Below, piece after piece: positions 53,270 through 61,535 of a stretch of DNA of 64,000 nucleotides. Under the pieces are notes generated by a model that worked only from the letters and a program-made list of their open reading frames with translations, had not been told where the DNA came from and did no database searches. The position numbers were made by a program, and so were the translations under genes. The stretch comes from Eudorina sp. 2006-703-Eu-15 (lineage: Eukaryota > Chlorophyta > Chlorophyceae > Chlamydomonadales > Volvocaceae): positions 2,455,288-2,519,287 of the forward strand of contig BDSI01000002.1 of assembly GCA_003117195.1 (NCBI GenBank), in the 5' to 3' direction. Positions within the stretch are counted from its first letter, which is position 1, and the number at the start of each line of letters is the position of its first letter.

Positions 53270-55788
53270 AACTGATGGCGGCCCTGCTGTATGCGTAGAC
53301 ATTGAAAAGCGGGGTAACTATGGACAGCAGATGCCAGTAGGCGTTGTCTGGCTCCACGTCCGTCGCCCAGGAGCTGAACAGTGCGCACATGCAAGCGCTC
53401 CAGGAGCAACATGCAAGCGGCCAGCTTCCGGTGTACGCCGCGGCCATCATCTCCACGCCAATGCGCATACCCACCAGCCCCACGCCCAGGCTTATGACTC
53501 TGTGAGAGTCGCCGGCAAACAGGTATGCACGGTCCTCCTTCCTCCAGACCTGCAAACCGCACCACAAGGAACTCGCTCATTGCGTGCCAAGAAAAGATTT
53601 TGCCAGGTTTCTCTACGTGTTTGAACCTCACCTCGACAAGTGCTGCTAGTGCAACAAGCATTGTCGCCGCTGACAGCGCCATGTCCACAAACTTCAGCAG
53701 CCACGGAACCGAGCGAGTGATGGGAAGCAAGGCAGCTGCCGAACTTGTGCTGAGCAGCGTCGCGCTCCGAAGCACGTCGACCGTTAGCCTGGATGGCAAG
53801 CCTACCCCTTGGGCCGCACTCGAAGCGGTGGCGCCTTTTCGGCTGTCCGCCGGCTGCATTACGCCCGTGCTCGTCGTTGCTGACGACGATGACGACGGCT
53901 CGGAGCTGTCAACCAGGTACCTCCGGTCAACCGCATCCGTCCCAGACTCCGCGACGCCACCGCTGGTAGAAGGCCCACATCCTACAGCGCTATCTGATCC
54001 AGTCGCGCTGCTGCACGCAGTATTCCGCAAAGGCTCCAACTGCGCCGCCTGCGTGTCGGCTGTTGACGCCCCGTGTGCTCCGCGGCTTTGAGGGGGTGAG
54101 TCGGTTCCGGAGCCTGATTGCACGGTTGCTGCGGCTGACGAGGCCGCTCGGTCAGCTTGCCGCCCGGGGTCATGATCCAGGCGTCCATCGTCTGCCTGCG
54201 CCCGCTGGCTCCGCAACCCCCGCAGCCACCGCCTGCACCACCCGACCACGCCACCCTCGCGATGCAGCAGCACCACCAGGGACTGCACCCACGGCAGGCG
54301 CAGCGGCAGCACCAGCGCTGGCAGCAGGAACGTGAGGCCACGAAGCGCCAAGCCGCCAATGCCCACGTGCACGTTGCGCTCCACCATCACCAGGCAGAGC
54401 TGCAAAGAAAAGGAACACAGCGGGGCGGCACACCAAGCCGTTCGACGGCCACATACAGTGAAGGCCCCTGGGACATCAACCAACCAAGCAATGTCTATAC
54501 TATGTTACCACCATCCGAGCGACATCAAACATTCCGTGCAGAAGCAGCCAGTGCTGCGGTTGTGACATGTGACATAATGCGTAGTAGTACACCTCTGGAG
54601 TCATGACCGTGTGGCAGTTGGCCACGTCACGGACCCCAGAACGCGGCGAACGAAACACAGCGGACGACCCCATGTCCAAACACACCGGGCGAACCCAGCC
54701 CACGTCCCCGCACCGAAATGCGCCACACCCGGATCCATCAGACGGACCGGGTGTGGGGCCCACCGCAGGACATTCCCCTTCTAACCCTTCCGCCCTGCCT
54801 GCCCCGCCCTGTCTAGCTCGCCCTGCCCAACCCTCCTCCGCACAATAACCCCACCGGCGAGGGCAGCCCGCGCCCAGCCCACCCACCTTCAGCGGGTCCA
54901 GTGCCAGGGCCACCGTCAAAAGACCCTGACAGATGGCGGCGGTGAGCCACGCGGCCGCCATCCAAGCGTAGATCGCCCCCAGCTGGCAGATCTGCTGCGC
55001 ATCTAGGCGGCCCGACCCCAGGCTCAACAGCAACGCCCGCAGCAGGCCATCCGGGTCGCCGTTCGACTTGGCGAGGCCCCCCAGCAGGTCATGGAGCTGC
55101 GGGCCCAGGTCGCCGCGCAGGTCCGCGTCGCTCAGCATCTCAGCCTCCGCGGACAGCTCGCCGCCCGAGGCCTCAAGGCCGGAGAGATCCTCGGCGCTGC
55201 CGCTCAGGGTGTCCCCACCGTCGGAGAAGTTGATCGAGGAGATGAGGCCCAGCACGACCTTGACGGCCGTGATGCAGATCAACTGGGGGAATGGGGCGGA
55301 CACGAGGTGTTGATGGGGGGGGCAAGGGGCGGGCCGGGGGGCGGGGGTGATGGCATGGCTCAAGGGCGGCTGCGGCGCAGGGCCACTGTGGGCCTCGCCA
55401 GCAGCTTGGATTGTCGCACATAAGGCAATCCATAACGGGCGATGCTTGATGTGTCTTGTGCAGTTGTTGTGGAGTTGTTGTGGTTGCGAATGGCGCAGAG
55501 GGTCGCGCCGGAAACAGAGCGCCCGTTCACTGTCCCGGACGGGAACAACCGTCCGTACTCCGAAGCACCCGAGGTCGCCATCAACTCATCGGGGATACAT
55601 TTTAAACAAATCTTATTATACGGCTGAAGGGCACATCCGAAGAACTTTAAAAATGTACACTGAAGACGAGCACACACCTGTATATCCAACACAACTCCAG
55701 AGGCCACCCGAATTAATCCCATAAAAGCAGGTAACAGTAGGAGGAGTGAGGCCGCCTTGGCGCCTGCGTTCGCTCGCGGACGTGCCAT
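53265..55788 (-). CDS. Multi-pass membrane protein with signal peptide, unknown family
   Basis: Five exons, 549 residues: 55788-55678, 55282-54883, 54594-54509, 54399-53632 and 53549-53265 (TAA). Residues 1-33 look like a signal or first membrane helix (MARPRANAGAKAASLLLLLP). Further hydrophobic segments: LICITAVKVVLGLISSI, IYAWMAAAWLTAAICQGLLT, GLALRGLTFLLPALVLPLRL, LSAATMLVALAALVE and HLLSIVTPLFNVYAY. An acidic/Ser stretch in exon 2 and a long Ser/Ala/Thr linker in exon 4 separate them. The exon 2-3 junction uses a weaker donor (GG then GTGGGC) because only that keeps phase. The frame is open upstream of the chosen ATG, so the N-terminus could be longer. The stop codon lies inside a TGTAA poly(A)-type motif. 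Family not recognised. Confidence 0.6.
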
Positions 55789-56390
55789 GGGCGATTGCCT
55801 TGTTTCGCTTGTTGCACATCGAGGCTTTCCATATTCAGCATGTCGCACATTATTTGGCGCATGCCAGCGTAGGCGCCGGTTGCAACGACGCAAAATGTAT
55901 AGGCAAGGTGCCTGCGCGTGAGCCCCTATATTCGGCCCAATTGCGCTCCGCATTCGATTAATATTCTTTATTGAATCATACTGCAAGAGCGACTGCAGTG
56001 CTAAGAGGCATGATGTATCGCCAGACGGTATGGATGTTCGGGTTCGTGTCCAATGGGTCGTTCATTGAGACTGGGGCGGCGATCCCTGAGCTATTTCCGG
56101 ACCGACACCTTCTGTCTTATAATTATATTCATTTGTTCGTGTGAAATGGTAGATTAGCTTCTCCTTTGCAATGCAGAACGTTGTATCCTCCGCATCGGTC
56201 ACTCGCCAGGACCTTTGGCTGTTACCGCGTTCAAAGAAAATCCAAAACTTGACATGTCTGCTTGCATCAAGCGGCGCATCGTTGCGGTCACGGCGCAAAC
56301 GGCGGCATGCCAACGCGCCAATACGACCCCTTCAACAATTGCCATACTTGAATGGAGCGACAGCATCAGAAATTGTGGCTGAGGTCCTAA
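55789..56390. promoter_or_regulatory. Divergent intergenic region, AT-richer
   Basis: It lies between the minus membrane protein gene and the plus gene starting at 56391. The region is AT-richer than its surroundings. Short frames on both strands (for example minus 56062-56313) have no supporting splice or family signal. Confidence 0.4.
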
Positions 56391-59300
56391 ATGAGGGACA
56401 TAACCGACCAAACGCGGTACGAGACCTCCGTCGGAGTGTGTGGGGCTGTGGGTACCTGCCGAATGTATTTTAAAGTCGCACTGGAATCTGATGATAAGAC
56501 CTTTACATGCCTGCATCCAAGTCTTCGTGCGTCTGGCCGTTTGCCGTCGTGTTGCGGCCGCCCTGGCCCGACACGTCGATCGGTGCAGGCCAACCTCCTA
56601 GAGCTCTTGGACCGGGAGGGCTGGGGGGTCACCACCGAGGTCACTCGGAAGTTCTCCACCAAGTTCGCAAGCGTGACCCTTGAAGCGTCCTGGGATGACG
56701 AGCTGCCGGGTAGGAAGGGCCGACCGGGGCGTCGTGCCGTGAGCGCGTGCCCCCGGGGGGTGAGCTGACCGTCTCCTTCCCGATCCCTTAACCCCCCCGC
56801 CACCCCGCTCACCCTAAGAAGAACGACGGCACGTCGCCGTCATGCAGGGGTGCGTTTCGCAGTAGCTCTGTTGAACGCCGCAGAAGGGCATGCATGTTGC
56901 CTCTTCCACCGAGGTCTTTCGTGTGTGGGTAACGAGCTAATGAGCTGTCCTCATGGTCTGCAAGCCGGTCACGGCCCCCCCCCAAACCACCATCGCCACC
57001 AAACCCTGGCACCCACACGACCCAGCTGCCTGCCGGCTGCCGCTCAAGGTCCCCCGCCGGCCCCACCGGCACCGGCCTAACCGGCACCGCAAACACTCCG
57101 TGGCGCTGCGGCCGTACCTGCAGCGGGGCGGCCCGCCATTCCGTCCAACGGAAGCCATGTGCTCGAGCCGGGTCGCCCCTCCCGCATTCCTCCTCCTACC
57201 CCGTCACCACCTTCCATCCTTCCTCCCTACCATATATCCCGACCTTTGCTCGGCCAGCAGCGCAGTTTCAATCAGCTTTACCAATGTTCTGTACCTCCCG
57301 CCCGCCCACCCTTCCCCCCTCTCTCAGGTGGTGGTGGTGGTGGCGGTGGTGGTCGGGTCCAGTCCCGGCGTCTGGCGGTGCTGGCGGTGCTCCAGGAGTG
57401 GCTGGTGGCCCGCAGCAGCCTGGTGGGGCGGCTGATAGACTCCCTGGAGCGACTGAGGCCGGGGTACCTGCCCCGGGAGATCGCGGAGCGGGTGCGCCAG
57501 GGGGGGGGGAGACGGGGAGAAGGAAGGGGAGAAGGAAGGGGCGGGGGAGGGGGAGGGAAGTTAAGGGGGGGAGGGAGGGGATAGGAAATTGGAAGACATA
57601 TTTATACTGCGCTGCTGCCAGAGCGAATATCCGGTAGGGAAGGGGGCAACAAGTTAGGGGGGAGGCAGAAAGAGAATGCGTGTGTGGGAAGGGGAGGGGG
57701 GAAGACGGAGGGTCCGAGAGAGAGCTGGTCGAACAGGGGGCTTATGCATTGCCGTACTGTCGTCCCGCCCTCCAGGGCAAACGTCGCTGGAGGCCCTGGC
57801 GGAACAATAATAATTCCGTATAGCAGGGGGTGTACGGCAGGGTTGCAGTTGCAGCCATCTCGCTGATCCCCCTCCGTCAGTCAAGACAGCGAATCCCCGC
57901 CCCCTTCCCTCGGCACCCACCCACCCACCCACCCGGCCGCCCGCAGGTCCGCTCCTCCCGCGCCGCCTCCCCCCTGACCCCGGAGAGCGAGGCCCTGGAC
58001 GGCCCCTCCCTGCTGCTGCTGGCGGCACTGGTGCTGCCCCCCGACCTCCTCACCCGCCACCTGGACGGAGTGCTGGCGGCCACCCGGGCGGAGCTGCTGG
58101 CCTCGGTGAGGGCGCGTAGCAGGGGGGGAGCGGGTGGAGAGGGGCGGGTTGGGAGGGACATGAGAGGGGAGGGGGAGAGGAGAGGGGGGGAGGAAAGTGG
58201 TATAGGAGACTTTTTGAAGGTGCGCTGCTGCCAGGGTGGACAGGAGAGGGGGGCTCGGGAGGGGGATGGGGATGGGGATGGGAGGACGGGTGGATCCGCC
58301 GGCACCTGACTCGGTCCCCTCCCGCACACCGCCCAGCTCTGGCCTCCCCTCCCCCCACCCCCCACCGCAGCCCGCGTACCTGGGTCGGGCTGACCTGGTG
58401 CCGTCCCTGGACCGGGGGCTGCTGCTGCTGCGGAGCAGTGCCGTACGGACCATGCAGATGGCCAAGTTCAGGGCCACCCACATCGGGGAGGCGCTGGCGC
58501 TGGAGGTGGGTGGGGTGTGTGTGTGGGTGGATGTGCGGGGGAGCAGAGGAGGGGGAGGAGGTATAGAAAGTGGTAGACAGATTCATCCTGCGCTGCTGCC
58601 AGGGCAAAGGCGGGGGGGGAGGGTGTTGACTGCCATCTCTCTCTCCCTCAAACTCCCTCAAACTCCCACGCCCCCCCCCACCCACCCCCACCCACCCCTA
58701 GGCGGAGCTCCGGCGGCAGCGAAGGGCCCGTCAGTCGGGGCGGGAGGAGACGTCCGGGGGGTGCGTGGGTGTATGTGTGTGTGTGTGGGGGGGGGGTCCC
58801 GGGGGTCCGGGGCGGGGGAGGGAGGGGGGGATGTGGGGGCGACAAGGTCGGTCGGGTCAGGGGTCGGCTCGGTCCTGGGTGGGCATAGGGGCAGGTGGGG
58901 GGGGACTCACCGACTCATTGACCGGAGCCAGGGAGGGTCTTGGTGTCGGGGGCAGGGGGCCCGGGGCTGAGAGGGGGGCAGAATTTATTGTTGCCCTGCT
59001 GTGCAGCTGCTGTTGCCTCCTAGAAGTCTCCTGCACCCGCCCACCTATCCCGGTTCTCCTTCCCGCCATCTCCCGCCCCCTAGCTTCCCCCGTCACCCCC
59101 TCCCTTCTCTCCTTTCCAGTCGTACCGCCGCCCTGGCAGCAGCGCAGTTTGAATATGTCTACCAATTTCCTATACCCTCCCCCTCCCCCTCCCCCCCCCC
59201 CGCCCCCACGCGGCCTCAGGGGGCTGCTGGGTATGTGGTTCCGGGAGACGAAGTCCGGCGGCGGCGGCGCGGCGGTCCCCCCGGGGCAGGAGGTCTCCGC

Positions 59301-61504
59301 CCGGGCCGCCAACGACCGGCTGTACGCGGGCCAGCTGGCGGCGGAGGCCCATCCCTGGATGACGCCGGAGGAGCGACGGGAGGCGGCGGCGGCGCGCGCG
59401 GGCAGGTCGGGGCCGCGGGGTCTGCCCGGCGGTCGGGCGGGGCGGGTCTCCTTCCGACCCCTGCCGGGGGCCGCCTTGTACAGGTGGGGTGGGGTGGGGT
59501 GGGGTGGGGTGGGGTGGGATGAGCAGGAAATTTGGGGGCAGGGAACTAAGGAGGCGGGCATGAGAGGAAGCGGGCGGGGAGGAGAGGGTTGGGCCGGGGG
59601 TGACAAGCCGGGGAACGGGGGGGGGAGGAGGGTACAGAAAATTGTTGGACATGTTCATTCTGCAAAAGGGGGAGAGAGGGGGCTACGAGGGTGCGGGGTA
59701 CTCCACGGCGAGGCCGGGGGGGGGCGGAACGGGGCGCGGGGCGGGGGCGGGGGGGTTGGGCTTGCCCCGTATGCGGGTTTGGGAGGGTGCCGTTGCCGGG
59801 CGTGGCTTCCCACAGCCCCCTTGCAAGCCACCCTCCCCTGCCCGCCTGCCCCAACCCAGCAGCGCTGCCTCCATCCTCCGACAACCGTCCCGGCCTTTTT
59901 TGGCCTCCCCCTCCCCCCGGGCCCCCTCCCCCCGTCGCTCTGGCAGCAGCGCAGTTTGAAATTGTCTACCAATTTCCTATATCCCCCGGCCCCCCTCCCG
60001 CCGGCCCTCCGACGCCTTCCTCTCCCCGCCCAACACCAACACCCTCCCCCCCAACACCAACATCCTCCCCCCCCAACACCAACACCCTCCCCTTCCCCCC
60101 GAACACCAATACCCCCCCAAACACCAACACCCTCCCCCCCAACACCAACACCCTCCCCCCCAACACCAACACCCTCCCCTCCCCCCCCCGCTCAGTGACC
60201 CGGGGAGGCCCGGCAGCAGCTCCTTTGGCGGCTCCGAGCGCGAGGCCTTCTCCGCCCTGGACGCCGCCATGGGGGAGCTGCTGTCCCGGGCGGATCATGA
60301 GGTGCCCGCGGGTAGGTAGGGGGCGGGGGGGGCGCGGGGGGGGGGGCGGGGGGGGGAGGGAGGGGATATAGGAAGTGTTGGTAGACATATTTATACTGCG
60401 GAGGTGAGGGAGGGGGGGCCGCTGGCCCCGTCCCCTCGGGGGCCGTTTCTCATTCCTCCCTTTCCCCGTCCCCAACCCTGGACCCCCCTCCCAACCCCCC
60501 CTGCATCCCCCTCCCCTTCCCCCTTCCCTCCCCCCATTCCCTCCCGCTCGCAGCCGCGCTGTCCGCCTTCGCCCGCCTCCACCGCACCTCCCTCCTGGAC
60601 CTCCTGTCCAGCTGGCAGTGGGCCCAGCTGGCCGGGGCGGAGACGGATGCGGCGGCGGCGGCGGCGGGGCCGTGCGGGGGTTCTACCAGCCGCGGTGCTC
60701 CCACGCCGCCAGCCTGCGACCCGCGGGTCCGTTGCAAGTGGGTCGCCGTACGCGCATCGATGTGGCCCCGGGGCCCGAGTTGGAGGCGCTGAGGGCGCTG
60801 GCTCGGCGGCGGGGCAGTGAGGTGCTGGCGGTGGTGCATCCGCTGGCTAAGAAGCAGGTGCGGGGGCGGGAGGAGGTGGAGGAGGTGGGGTGGTGGGGTT
60901 GATGATGGTGATGGTGATGGTGGGGGGGAAGGGGGAGGGGGGAGAGTTGTCGGATAGAGGGACGGGTAACCAGCGCCCGGGCGGGCTCTAGGCAGTGTAG
61001 GCCGGAGGGGTCGCTCGGCCGCGGTCGTGTGGGAGTGCGCGACGACAACCGGGGTGCTGAGGCCGGCTCCGCTTCTTTCCCCCGTCCACCTGGCAGCAGC
61101 AGCTCAGTTTGGATATGTCTACCAATTTCCTTTACCCCCCGCTCCCCCCTCTCCCCCTCACTCCCTCCCCCTCGGCCCAGGTCGTGAGCCAGGGCGAGTG
61201 GGAGTACTGGCGGGAGGCGTACCGGCTGTGGGAGCGGTACGCGCCCATGCCAACCTCCTGCCGTACAGCCTCCCTGACGCTGGTGCTGACATCAGAGCAG
61301 GTGCCGTACGTGGGGCTCCTCGAGGCCGAGGCCGCCGGCCGCGCCGCCGCCGCGAGCGGCGCCGTGCCGTCGTCCGCCGCCGCAACCGCCGCCGCCCTCG
61401 CCGCCGCCGCCGACGCGGATCTGTCCTCACTCACGTCCATGAGCAGTCTGGACTTCGACGACGCGCCGCTGCCGGCGGGGCTCAACAGTCCCGGGACCGC
61501 CGCC

Positions 61505-61535
<31 letters not shown>

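Noticed and set aside
60404..60820. 138-codon plus frame over the 60554-60857 exon
   Set aside because: It is the third frame of that exon, Arg/Pro-rich, and matches neither flanking phase.
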